From: Stramentimicrobium sp964433555
Lineage (GTDB): Bacteria > Atribacterota > Phoenicimicrobiia > Phoenicimicrobiales > Stramentimicrobiaceae
Direction of reading: 5' to 3'
Length of the DNA stretch: 64,000 nucleotides
Assembly (NCBI GenBank): GCA_964433555.1
Contig: CAYSRG010000009.1
Span: 1-64,000 of the forward strand
The position numbers and the translations under genes are program-made. Under the pieces are notes generated by a model. It saw nothing but the letters and a program-made list of their open reading frames with translations. It was not told the DNA's origin and did no database searches. The first letter of the stretch is position 1. The number at the start of each line of letters is the position of its first letter. This document shows, one piece after another, positions 41,567-51,041 of this stretch.

Positions 41567-42841
41567 CTATTTCTCCAAACTTTTTACCTGCTTTTTCAAA
41601 TTATGATAACTCTGGTTTAAATTCTTGAATAATGTGCGTGAGAGGTAAAATTGCTCCCATTCTAAACCAACGGGTGTTTGACGATTTCTGGAACCCCAGA
41701 AAATCCCACCTAAGAATCCAGCACTGTAATGCCATTGACCCTCCATTAAGGCTAACAGGGAAAGAGCACCTGATGATAGGGCTGGTGCTATATAAGGCTT
41801 AAAACCAATTTTCCTTAATTCTATATTAGCCTGCAACACTCTTTCGGTTAAGTGGTAGGATTTCTCCCGGTTATAATGCTCTACATCATCAGCTACCACC
41901 AAACCATTACCATGAGGTCCAAACACCCTGCCCTTACTTAAGTAATGCTTCATATTATCTTCTTGTGCCGCATAATAAGCTGCCCGACCATGCATAACAC
42001 CTAAACCAAATCCTCTAATCTGGTCGGCAGCAAGCCCCTTTCCGTCCAATGTACCTTCCTCACTGAGATTACTGGCTAAGAAGGCACTCTGACATAACAA
42101 ATCAACCGGATCAGAAACAACAGCAAAGATTCCATTAAAATTAGTTTTTCTAGCTCTCTGAGCATAATAATTAATTATGCGGGAATTTGCCTCCAGTTGC
42201 ATTAATCTGACATCCTGAATTTCTTGCTCCGGCGTGGGAACTCCCATTGATATACAAAAAACTACCAGGTCTGACTGAAAAATCTCCTCAGACCTTAATA
42301 TCTTCACCGGAGGCAATCTCCTTTGCTCTGAACCATCAATAATCTGGTTTGCTTCCTGCTCCCAGCGAGACATCGCTCTCTCATTAGTATCAAATATTCC
42401 AATTCTATTGACTTTTTCTCCACTCATAGAACGCAAAGCAATCAATAACGTTCCTCCCACATTACCCAGTCCTACAATGTTAATATCCCATTGTTCTGGT
42501 GGTGTCCAGCACAATCTTTCTTTCCAGCGAGGGTAATTATAATTACAAAGACCAACTTCTCTATTTTTTATTTTTTTCATAATCCAAACTGGAAAATCAG
42601 AAAAATCCCGTTCCATCCCTTCATACTTGTGCAGGATATTTATTTCTTGTCTCTTATTCAATACCTGTTCAGGATGAATGAGAGCAACTAAAGGACTGAC
42701 TTTTTGCCAAGGTCTTTCCTGGAGGTAGTATATAAATCTATTATTTTTAATATTTGGATTTTCCGGATCAACTGTCTGTAAATTATTTATTTTCAGTTTG
42801 GAAAAAAGTATTTTTTTGTGAAACCGGTAGTAATAAATCAT
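41567..42841 (-). CDS. LDH/MDH-superfamily-like dehydrogenase
   Basis: The 424-residue protein has an N-terminal region of about 115 residues (MIYYYRFHKKILFSKLKIN) not found in standard enzymes, then a Rossmann fold INIVGLGNVGGTLLIALR, FDTNERAMSRWEQEANQI with the acidic residue after strand 2, VVFCISMGVPTPEQ, IFAVVSDPVDLLCQSAFL (compare the VANPVD motif of lactate/malate dehydrogenases), IRGFGLGVMHGRAAYYA, and GRVFGPHGNGLVV where the family has the catalytic GEHG. It may use NAD(P) with a 2-hydroxy acid-like substrate. Its start overlaps the giant gene's stop by four bases (ATGA). Confidence 0.65.
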   Translation of the reverse strand: MIYYYRFHKKILFSKLKINNLQTVDPENPNIKNNRFIYYLQERPWQKVSPLVALIHPEQVLNKRQEINILHKYEGMERDFSDFPVWIMKKIKNREVGLCNYNYPRWKERLCWTPPEQWDINIVGLGNVGGTLLIALRSMSGEKVNRIGIFDTNERAMSRWEQEANQIIDGSEQRRLPPVKILRSEEIFQSDLVVFCISMGVPTPEQEIQDVRLMQLEANSRIINYYAQRARKTNFNGIFAVVSDPVDLLCQSAFLASNLSEEGTLDGKGLAADQIRGFGLGVMHGRAAYYAAQEDNMKHYLSKGRVFGPHGNGLVVADDVEHYNREKSYHLTERVLQANIELRKIGFKPYIAPALSSGALSLLALMEGQWHYSAGFLGGIFWGSRNRQTPVGLEWEQFYLSRTLFKNLNQSYHNLKKQVKSLEK

Positions 42842-45800
42842 AACTCTTCCCTTCCTATGGTAAATTCCCGAGAATAAGGAAATCGCAATAAATCGCCCTG
42901 CTTGTTTTTAGTGCTTTTTCCCCATATTCTTCGTAATAATTCCAGGTCATTTGCTAAATACATTGAGGTAGACAGGGAAAGATTGTAATCCATGTGTTTG
43001 CCATGATCTGGATAACGTGGATAAATCAGTACTTCACCTAAATGCTGCAAGGTTAGCTTGCGGTGATAATCTGCCTGATACTCTTCTTCTAAGGCTTTAA
43101 CAATCTGAATGGCATTTTCAATACATATTTCCGAAAACTGATAAATTGTTTCTAAATCAACCTCCTTTAAAAAAACTGGATAGGCATAGGGAAGAATCAT
43201 ATTGATTGATCTTACTAAACTGCCCTGTTCTGGTTCTGTTCTATATAGGCCATCGCCTCCGATAAAGGGACACAAATCACTCTCATTGAACCACACTCGA
43301 AGGTTAGGAATAAAATAAGCACTATCAACCAGGCGTTTTTGAATCGTGGCTAATTCTTTGCCTCTGGCAGATAATAAACCTACAATTATTTTGTGAACTT
43401 TAATATTTTCTTTATTTAATATAGGACATAATGCCTTAAGCCGATAACCTTTATGAAGCAAATCATCAATCAGCAAGACAGGTCTATTAAAAGATTTAAT
43501 CATCTTAACCTGATTTTCTAAACTCATATAATACCCAAAAGAATCTATCTTAAAATGTTTCATATCTGGTGAAAATATTTTGTCAGTATGTAAGGATTTA
43601 GTGACGGTATTGGGTACCACCATCTTATGTAGAATCTTACCAAAAGGAACACACATCAGGGGTCCCAATTGCCTGTTATCGTTCTGTTCGGTAGGAACAC
43701 TATTTTCCTGGCATATCTTGGTTACAATAGCCTGGTTAATTAGGTCAATATCAAAAGGAATTAATAAATGTCCAGGATAAAGGTGAGTCATTGCCCTCTG
43801 TAACCTCTGTCGAGCAAGGTTTATAGTCTCCATAATCCGGCATTTGTGAACAAATGGTTCTTTAATTAAGGTTTCTATATCCAGACTTATAGTACATGGT
43901 TTTCTGATATCCACTGTCATTATGGTTGAAATTCGGGGATTAGTAATTGATAATCTGGTAAATCCAAAAAGCTCCAGAGTATTTATCAGTTCATTTGTGT
44001 CAACCTCTGGAAGCATGCTTTTAAAAACAGCATAATCGTAATCTTTCCTGATACAGAAGGTTAGTGCTTCCGTTAACACTATTTGCTGATAATTTTTAAA
44101 CTTCTCATAGTTCCGAATGGTATCTCTGGTAAATACTCCATCAATGATAATGGTACGGCCACTGGCAGAATCTCTTATATGCTGGGAAATAATATTATCT
44201 TCAAATTCATAATATAATTCGCTAGCTCGAACCCAATGCACTGCTGCAAATCCCAATATTTTCTCATTTTCTCGGGTATCATGTAAAAGAATAAGGCGGG
44301 GATTAAGTTTCTGGTTAAATTTTTGTAGACTTTTTAATGCCTTTCCTCTAACATTTTCCGAAAATACCTCCATAACCAATTTTTCTAAAAACGAGTCATC
44401 AAAATCTTCTACCACTTCAACTTTAGTGTATACCTTTTGTAATGTTGATTTATACTGGGGTTCTCTTTGATATAAACCCATTTGATAGATATAGCGTTCT
44501 ATCAGAGGATCAACTAAATCCGAAATATCGCGGTGTTCATCAATATTCTTCCTAATCTGGCTGGAACTTATATCCTCGAAAGGGGCTTGTAGATTAAGAT
44601 GAATAACGTTTGAAAAAAATTTCTCAATAGTTCGTTGGTAATTTTCCTGCTCTTGTTCTGATAAATAATATCCTTTCCGTCCAAAAATAATATGGGGAAA
44701 ACCAAAAATTAGACTATTTTCTTTAGCCTCCCTATAAGCAGAAGCATTCAAGAGAACATCACTTCCCGCTACAATATAAGTTATAGAGTCGGGAAATTGC
44801 TTTTTGAGCTCTTCTAAATCGAGGGGATTGGCAATATTGCTTGGTAAATTTTCAGGATAGAGATAGACATTCAATTCATCAGCAATAGACATATTAATCA
44901 AATGTTTCCGAAAAAGATGGGGTTGGGTTCTCTTAGACCAGGAAAATTCATCTACTGATAGATAAACCTCCATTCCCAATCTCTCAATTTCTCTTACTAT
45001 CTGTTTGTGGCTCAGAGAAAAGGGATCAAAGGTACCAGGGAAAAAGGCAATAGATTTGGGAACCGGCAGCTTTATAGAACCTTCAGAAAAATTATAATTA
45101 GAAATAAAAATATAAATCTGATGCAAAGAAACTGTATTAACAAAAAATAACAGGTTATCCTGTTGAGATATAGGTGTAACCAAATTAAGCAGCTTTTTAG
45201 CAATAAACCTGAATATTTTTTCCTTTTCACTTAAGGAAAGATGGCGTGAGGCAAATATTTCCTTACCAATGACTCTTGAAGTAACACGCCTGACTATTGA
45301 ATTATGATGAGCCAGTCCATTCATTAAAATTCCCAGCATCCGATTTAATCTATCTTGAAATAAATATGTTTGTTCAACATATCTATCCTGATATGGAGCA
45401 TATCGGCTAATTGCCACAGCTATGGTACGAATAAGTAAGGTACAGCTCCATTGATCAGCAATTTTAATCTTTTCCTCCAGATCATCAATGAATTCATCAA
45501 TTTCGCGTGGGGGTAAAAAGGGAATTGACTGGCCTAAATAATAAGGAATATACTTAGTATATTGATAATCATCAATCTCCAGAGCCTTTAAAAGCTCAAT
45601 GGATATGTCATTCTTCTGTTCCACAGTCAGATAAGGAACAATAGTTATGAGGGCATTACCAGCATAATTTCGAATTGGTTCATGGCTGCTTACCTTTAAT
45701 ATATTACAAAAATGCAATGCGGTATAGACGGTCTCCTCTTTATTTGCTATTGCCCTTTCCTTCAACATATCAATCTGCACCTTCTTGATAATGGCCTCAG

Positions 45801-47814
45801 TGGAGGATTTAAGATTATTTAAATACATTCGATCAATCTTTTCTTCATCTTGCTGGCAATATTGATGGAAATGATTTACCAGAATTGAATCAATATTTAG
45901 TTTATTGATTATTTTATATTTCAAATAGTTTTCTGCCGGAATAAGTGAACATTCTTTCCTTGCTTTTAAAATTGAATAACATTTATTGCGGAAGGCGTCT
46001 TTTTCTGATATCTTATCTAACATATTCTCCATTACATCAAGAGCAGTAATGGATAGGGTATATTCCTTTTGAAAAATAAAGTAAATTAGAAAATCGCTAA
46101 AGACCGGATCGAAAGTCTCCCCCGGCAAGACAGGAATACTTTTTAATGTCTGCAACAAACAGATAATATGATTAAGGGGTAGCCGATAATCATAATTGTT
46201 TTGGTAAAACTTTTTGATAATATTTAAATATTGAGCTTTCTGCCTGATTTGACTATATTCAAATAAGGTCTCAATCATAAATGGTAAATTATCTCTAACT
46301 CTACTCTGGCTGAGTTCGGAAGTCTTGTATGAAGGTTCTAAGAATAAACCTATGTATTTTTCCAGTAATTTTGTACTTCTTACTTCAGGGGGAATAAGGC
46401 ACATATCTTCTGGTATTTCTTTACGATATTGCTCGTCAAAATTAGCAATGAGATAGCCAATAAGTTTAGCACCTCTTCTTCTTACTCCTTCTTCCGGAAA
46501 AATAAGCTGTTCATACAAAAATTTTAATACCAGTAGTTTCTCTTTCTGATTAAGATAGGCGGCATATTCGGAAAAAATTCTTAAATATTCCTGAACATTT
46601 TGCCAGTTCCCATCGCTACGCGCTGATTCAAGAATAGAGTTGATGGATGTTTCATTCCTCAGCTGATGCATTAATTGAAAACTGTGCTCCAGAGAAAGAT
46701 ATTTGCTTTGTTGAATTACATCTTTACCATGAAGCAAGGCAAAATAACGAGCTTTTCTTATCGGTTTATAATCTTTTCCTGGCAATGGATTGGCCTTTAC
46801 CTCTACTCCTTTTTCTATCAGGAAATCCTCAAAATCCTTTAGTTTGTCAAATACCCTACGATATCTTTTCTCTTTTCTTTCATCCACATTATCCAGCTTT
46901 TTTAAGATAACCTGAAAAGATTCATTAAGACTATATATATACATCTCACCGGAATTTTCTTTATTCTTTACCCGAAAATCGGAGTAAATTAAAATTAAGG
47001 ACTCCAGGGAAAGATTTTCTAATTCTAAATCCCATACGGAATGATTAACTGCAATGTGCCCTATATAAGGAATATTGTACTTATGAAACCAGATATCGGT
47101 ATAGTAATAGTGCAAATAAGGAACCCTTTCTTGCTCCCGGTACCGACAACCATATTTACCAATATCATGACCGGCAGCAGAACCAGAAATAACTCCCAAA
47201 TCAACGGGAAGTCCCTGTTTTTGTATCTGCCTGCCAATGCTTAAAGCTAAAGCATGAACACCACAGATATGTTCCAGAGTATTGTATTCATAGATTTCCT
47301 TACTTAGAGCCATCATTTCATGAACAAAAAGGGTATCAAAGGCATTCAGGAAATTACGGTATTCTTCCGGTTGTTCCAATACCCTAATTTCTTTAGTTGA
47401 TAAGAAAGCAAGAGGGTATTGAGCTAGAAAGGATTTTTTATTATGTTGATAGTGTCTGGAGAGAAAAAAGCGATATGTTAATAAAAAGAGATAAAATAAC
47501 TTTTTTTTAGCTACAGGGAGTCTCTCAAATTTTGGCCTGCTCTCCGGGAAGGACAGGTATTGACAGAAATGGTAGATTTCCTTCAATGTTTTCTCTGCGC
47601 TTTCCATCTGCTCAATTTCCTGCATTCTGTTTAAGAATAAATCCAAAATAGTTATAGCTTGAAAATTACTGGCTTTTATCATTGACGATAATTTTTCTCT
47701 AAATCCGGGGGCTTCATTTAATGATTGGATATCCTCACGGTTAATTTCATACTTTTGCATTTCCTCATTCCGGAATAGCTCTTCGAATAATTCTTTAATT
47801 AATACATCTGCCAT
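42838..47814 (-). CDS. Giant HD + repeat + NadD-like + GNAT-like + PRTase fusion protein
   Basis: The 1658-residue protein strings together several enzymes. Residues about 155-300 are an HD hydrolase (EHICGVHALALSI, AGHDIGKYG with H216-D217, AVNHS, IYSDFRVK). Residues about 370-900 are helical, repeat-like. Residues about 920-1100 are a nucleotidyltransferase of the NadD type: F925-PGTFDPFSLSH936 and ISSSQIR at 1082-1088. Residues about 1130-1300 resemble GNAT (ILGFAAVHWVRA, IIIDGVFTRDT). Residues about 1370-1520 contain VLLIDDLLHKGY near 1446-1457, the PRPP-binding motif of phosphoribosyltransferases. In many Firmicutes NadD sits beside YqeK, an HD hydrolase of dinucleotides; here comparable parts are fused. 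The protein heads a coupled operon. Its function is not known to me. Confidence 0.8.
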   Translation of the reverse strand: MADVLIKELFEELFRNEEMQKYEINREDIQSLNEAPGFREKLSSMIKASNFQAITILDLFLNRMQEIEQMESAEKTLKEIYHFCQYLSFPESRPKFERLPVAKKKLFYLFLLTYRFFLSRHYQHNKKSFLAQYPLAFLSTKEIRVLEQPEEYRNFLNAFDTLFVHEMMALSKEIYEYNTLEHICGVHALALSIGRQIQKQGLPVDLGVISGSAAGHDIGKYGCRYREQERVPYLHYYYTDIWFHKYNIPYIGHIAVNHSVWDLELENLSLESLILIYSDFRVKNKENSGEMYIYSLNESFQVILKKLDNVDERKEKRYRRVFDKLKDFEDFLIEKGVEVKANPLPGKDYKPIRKARYFALLHGKDVIQQSKYLSLEHSFQLMHQLRNETSINSILESARSDGNWQNVQEYLRIFSEYAAYLNQKEKLLVLKFLYEQLIFPEEGVRRRGAKLIGYLIANFDEQYRKEIPEDMCLIPPEVRSTKLLEKYIGLFLEPSYKTSELSQSRVRDNLPFMIETLFEYSQIRQKAQYLNIIKKFYQNNYDYRLPLNHIICLLQTLKSIPVLPGETFDPVFSDFLIYFIFQKEYTLSITALDVMENMLDKISEKDAFRNKCYSILKARKECSLIPAENYLKYKIINKLNIDSILVNHFHQYCQQDEEKIDRMYLNNLKSSTEAIIKKVQIDMLKERAIANKEETVYTALHFCNILKVSSHEPIRNYAGNALITIVPYLTVEQKNDISIELLKALEIDDYQYTKYIPYYLGQSIPFLPPREIDEFIDDLEEKIKIADQWSCTLLIRTIAVAISRYAPYQDRYVEQTYLFQDRLNRMLGILMNGLAHHNSIVRRVTSRVIGKEIFASRHLSLSEKEKIFRFIAKKLLNLVTPISQQDNLLFFVNTVSLHQIYIFISNYNFSEGSIKLPVPKSIAFFPGTFDPFSLSHKQIVREIERLGMEVYLSVDEFSWSKRTQPHLFRKHLINMSIADELNVYLYPENLPSNIANPLDLEELKKQFPDSITYIVAGSDVLLNASAYREAKENSLIFGFPHIIFGRKGYYLSEQEQENYQRTIEKFFSNVIHLNLQAPFEDISSSQIRKNIDEHRDISDLVDPLIERYIYQMGLYQREPQYKSTLQKVYTKVEVVEDFDDSFLEKLVMEVFSENVRGKALKSLQKFNQKLNPRLILLHDTRENEKILGFAAVHWVRASELYYEFEDNIISQHIRDSASGRTIIIDGVFTRDTIRNYEKFKNYQQIVLTEALTFCIRKDYDYAVFKSMLPEVDTNELINTLELFGFTRLSITNPRISTIMTVDIRKPCTISLDIETLIKEPFVHKCRIMETINLARQRLQRAMTHLYPGHLLIPFDIDLINQAIVTKICQENSVPTEQNDNRQLGPLMCVPFGKILHKMVVPNTVTKSLHTDKIFSPDMKHFKIDSFGYYMSLENQVKMIKSFNRPVLLIDDLLHKGYRLKALCPILNKENIKVHKIIVGLLSARGKELATIQKRLVDSAYFIPNLRVWFNESDLCPFIGGDGLYRTEPEQGSLVRSINMILPYAYPVFLKEVDLETIYQFSEICIENAIQIVKALEEEYQADYHRKLTLQHLGEVLIYPRYPDHGKHMDYNLSLSTSMYLANDLELLRRIWGKSTKNKQGDLLRFPYSREFTIGREEL

Positions 47815-48255
47815 ATTTTCACCACAGTTTCAATATAATATGTATTGCTATTATAACCATTATATAATATTTTACTATCTTTAGTCTGGTAATCCAACAC
47901 TTACTATTCTAAAATATATATTATTAACTTTATCTTTTACCGAAAGAAGTTGTAAAATTGTTCATAGTATCCGAATTTTAAAAAATTTCGATACTACGAA
48001 ATATGCTTTTTAAATAAGTTAAATAAAGTACAAAAGGTTATATAATGCAGGTAATTTTTATACCTTGGAAAAATTAAGATTTTTTATTGTATAATATATT
48101 AAAGATAGGGTAATCAGGGGAAATACCCTCTGAAAACTCTCAAAGGAAATAATTCTTTATAGAAAATATATCTTATGTTAGAAGCAAGATAGGCTTCAAG
48201 AGAATATTAAATACTGAATTTGATTTTAATTACCAATAGAAAGGAATGTAGTGCT
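47815..48255. other. Divergent control region, with alternative hairpins
   Basis: No gene is seen in these 441 bases between divergent transcription units. TATAAT at 48090-48095 with an imperfect -35 may serve the second FmdB gene. Downstream, GGGTA (48108-48112) can pair with TACCC (48124-48128), while the overlapping CAGGGG (48115-48120) can pair with CCCTCTG (48126-48132), so two small stems exclude each other. No known riboswitch class was recognised. Confidence 0.4.
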
Positions 48256-48483
48256 ATGCCCAACTATAGCTATGAATGCCAGGATTGCTCTTGTGTCTTT
48301 AATATAAGGGCTTCAATTAAGGAAATGGAGAATGGTAATTTTTCCTGTGAACGATGTGGGAGTAAAAATATTAGAAGGTTATTTAATGGTTTTGGCTATT
48401 GTAAAAATAATGGCAGCTATTCTTCAGCAAACTCCGGTTGTACCAGTTGTCAGGGTGGAAATTGTTCTACCTGCAATCGCTGA
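48256..48483 (+). CDS. Short FmdB-like zinc ribbon with cysteine-rich tail
   Basis: The protein (75 residues) begins MPNYSYECQDCSCVFNIRAS and has the second pair CERCGSKNIRRLF, the FmdB-type zinc ribbon. The C-terminus is unusual: SGCTSCQGGNCSTCNR adds four cysteines spaced CxxC-xxx-CxxC, which could hold a second metal. An upstream ATG at 48220 is in frame, but GAAAGGAA precedes the ATG at 48256 and the family starts there. It stands alone upstream of the NAD(P)HX repair gene. Confidence 0.82.
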   Translation: MPNYSYECQDCSCVFNIRASIKEMENGNFSCERCGSKNIRRLFNGFGYCKNNGSYSSANSGCTSCQGGNCSTCNR

Positions 48484-48618
48484 TAGGAGGTAATTATAGT
48501 TAGTTTTTTTTCTAATAATACTTTTACCCTGTAAGAAAGTATAATTGATTAGAAATCCATAGTATATAAAAAGATTTTGGCATTAGGAAAATCTGGAATT
48601 TATGAAGGAGAAAAAGAA

Positions 48619-50193
48619 ATGAAAATTGCCCGAGTATCAGAAATGCAAAAGATGGATCGGGAAGCAATCCAGAAATATAAAATAAGCGATGAACTATTAA
48701 TGGAAAACGCTGGATTAGCTGTTTATTCTGCTATAGCAAATGAATTTAATATCCTGGAGAATAATTTTTTTATTTTCTGCGGAAGTGGTAACAATGGTGG
48801 AGATGGACTGGTAGTAGCCAGAAAACTACATTCCTGTGGCGCTTATGTCAAGATCTGTTTGCTGGACAATCCAGAAAAGTTTAAAGGTGCGGCAGAAAAA
48901 AATTGGCAGATAATTGAAAAATTATCTCTTCCCATCTTTCTTACCCCTTCTGAGACAGAATTAAATTCCTTAATTATGCCCGATGACATTATTATTGATG
49001 CCATATTCGGAACTGGTTTAACCAGAGATATTTCGGGATACTACTATCAAATTATACAGTTAATAAATGAAAAGACTAATCGGATTATCAGTGTAGACAT
49101 TCCTTCCGGTATAAATGGCAACACTGGTGATATTAATGGTATTGCCATAAAAGCAGACTATACCATAACTTTTGGCTTACCCAAGGTAGGAAACATACTC
49201 TATCCTGGTTATCACTATGGAGGAAGACTTTTGGTTAGCCATATCTCTTTCCCTCCTGAATTATATGATAATGACCAACTGAATATCCAGATAAATACAT
49301 CCTTGATTCTTCCAGAACGGCAACCTGATGGACATAAAGGCACCTTTGGCCATGCTCTCTTTATTGCTGGCGCACCAAACTATTATGGTGCTCCTTATTT
49401 TGCTTCCCTGTCCTTCCTTAAAGCAGGAGGTGGTTATTCTCGTCTGGCAGCTCCGTCTTCTCTTATTCCCTATATCAGTAACAAAGCAAGTGAAGTGGTA
49501 CTCCTGCCTCAAAAAGAAACGGATGTCGGAACAATTGGTTTAACTGCCTTTAATGAACTGGTGCAATGGTCGGAAAAAATGGATATTGTTATTATAGGAC
49601 CAGGCTTATCCGTACAAGAAGAAACACAAGCATTGATTAAAAAGTTAATTGTTGAGATAAAAAAACCGTTGCTCATTGATGGTGATGGAATTACTTCTTT
49701 GAGCCAGGATATTTCTATCTTAAATACACGTCAGTACCCAACTATATTAACTCCTCATCTTGGTGAAATGTCTGGCTTAATTAAGGAATCTATTTCCAAA
49801 ATAAAAAAAGAATCTATGAGGTTAGTGGAAGAATTTTGTAAGAAGTATAGCTCTATTCTGGTACTGAAAGGAGCCCATTCGCTAATTGGTCTACCCTCTG
49901 GTGAAATATATATCAATATGACCGGAAATAGCGGTATGGCTACTGCCGGCGCAGGTGATGTATTGACCGGTACCATAGCGGCGATGTTTACCCTGGGATT
50001 ATCGATAGAATCAGCAGTAAGAGAAGGCGTCTTAGTTCATGGTTTAGCCGGGGATTTAGCTGCCTGTGCAAAGGGACCAGATGGCATTACCGCTCAGGAC
50101 ATTCTAAACCATCTGCCTCCAGCAGTGAAGATAATTCGGGATGAGAAAAATAAAGACAAGCAGTATAGATTTACTGGAATAGATATTATTTAA
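48619..50193 (+). CDS. nnr: Bifunctional NAD(P)HX epimerase/dehydratase
   Basis: The protein (524 residues) joins the two NAD(P)HX repair activities. The N-terminal YjeF domain has LMENAGLAVYSAI, FCGSGNNGGDGLVVARKLH and VDIPSGINGNTG; the C-terminal ADP-dependent (S)-NAD(P)HX dehydratase is a ribokinase-like domain with GHKGTFGHALFIAGA, VIIGPGLSVQEET, PTILTPHLGEM, and GNSGMATAGAGDVLTGTI with the catalytic aspartate. It reconverts hydrated NADH/NADPH to the normal cofactor. An earlier in-frame ATG (48577) lacks a ribosome site; GAAGGAG lies before 48619, where the family begins. Confidence 0.95.
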   Translation: MKIARVSEMQKMDREAIQKYKISDELLMENAGLAVYSAIANEFNILENNFFIFCGSGNNGGDGLVVARKLHSCGAYVKICLLDNPEKFKGAAEKNWQIIEKLSLPIFLTPSETELNSLIMPDDIIIDAIFGTGLTRDISGYYYQIIQLINEKTNRIISVDIPSGINGNTGDINGIAIKADYTITFGLPKVGNILYPGYHYGGRLLVSHISFPPELYDNDQLNIQINTSLILPERQPDGHKGTFGHALFIAGAPNYYGAPYFASLSFLKAGGGYSRLAAPSSLIPYISNKASEVVLLPQKETDVGTIGLTAFNELVQWSEKMDIVIIGPGLSVQEETQALIKKLIVEIKKPLLIDGDGITSLSQDISILNTRQYPTILTPHLGEMSGLIKESISKIKKESMRLVEEFCKKYSSILVLKGAHSLIGLPSGEIYINMTGNSGMATAGAGDVLTGTIAAMFTLGLSIESAVREGVLVHGLAGDLAACAKGPDGITAQDILNHLPPAVKIIRDEKNKDKQYRFTGIDII

Positions 50194-50205
50194 GGGTAGA
50201 GGAAT
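50187..50205. repeat. 19-base word shared with 19580-19598, copy 2
   Basis: TATTTAAGGGTAGAGGAAT overlaps the stop codon of the NAD(P)HX repair gene and is followed by a run of T. Whether it has a role in transcript ends is unknown. Confidence 0.6.
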
Positions 50206-50368
50206 TTTTTTCTAAATTAGCAACAATATATACCCGATAAGATTTTAAGATGGAGCACAGTTGGCACAATTATTACATTTGGAGCTACAATTAGAATTTT
50301 TTTGAAAAATATTTTGTTTGAAACTTATGTAAAGAATTATCCAGAAGAATAATTCCCCTCGAACATCT

Positions 50369-50965
50369 TTATTTTACCAAAAAATCCTCAAACTCCTGCA
50401 AAAAATCCTGTAAATCCATTACTGATCTATTCTTCTCATATTCAGTAGCCTTTTTATTCTGAATAGCTTCCACCAGCCATCTTTCATTGACATAAATTAT
50501 TTGATCATGATAATCCAGCTGGTAACTGTTACCCTCTTTTTTCACACTTAGAGGAAAATCCTTTTCTTGAAAAACCTTCCAGACATGATATCCCAGCTTT
50601 ACTTCTTCTACTTCTGGCAGGATCTTAAGATTTCCATAACGATTATCCCAGGATTTTACCTTCCAGTTGTTGTCAAAATAGATTGGTGAATGATGGTAAT
50701 AATAAATGTATTCCTCTTCATCTATGCGATCCGGAACACCCATTACTTCCTGTACTTCCTTTTCTGAAAAACCAATTTTAATGGGTCCCGAACCTAGTTT
50801 TTTCACCATAAGATCTTGCTCCTGCTTATAAAAGACATAATCTATTGAAGACCAACCCTCTGCTGGAGCTGATTTGCCATTTGACTGTTCATTACTATAA
50901 ACAGAAATGTTTATCAATATAAAAAATATAAATAAAAATACCAGCATACTTACTTCTTTTTTCAT
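50369..50965 (-). CDS. Secreted hypothetical protein, SmpA/BamE-like fragment fold
   Basis: The 198-residue protein has an N-terminal signal segment (about 5-22, SMLVFLFIFFILINISVYSN) and no lipobox. The mature part contains KIGFSEKEVQEVMGVPDRID followed by YIYYYHHSPIYFDNNWKVKS, which resembles the short SmpA/BamE-type repeat (GxSxxEVxxxxGxPxRV...Y). Its role may be in the envelope. The next gene upstream also encodes an exported protein, but the two are not obviously related. Confidence 0.6.
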   Translation of the reverse strand: MKKEVSMLVFLFIFFILINISVYSNEQSNGKSAPAEGWSSIDYVFYKQEQDLMVKKLGSGPIKIGFSEKEVQEVMGVPDRIDEEEYIYYYHHSPIYFDNNWKVKSWDNRYGNLKILPEVEEVKLGYHVWKVFQEKDFPLSVKKEGNSYQLDYHDQIIYVNERWLVEAIQNKKATEYEKNRSVMDLQDFLQEFEDFLVK

Positions 50966-51041
50966 AAATAAAATAACCTCCTGAGAATATTTTTATAATT
51001 ATTCTTAATATCTTCACAATTTTTTTATATTAGAAGTGAAA

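Noticed and set aside
50241..50371. Minus-strand cysteine-rich frame (SNCSSKCNNCANCAPS at its end) just past the BamE-like gene
   Set aside because: The cysteine spacing is striking, but the open frame has no ATG, GTG or TTG with a ribosome site and overlaps the stop of the upstream gene. It is kept out of the gene list.
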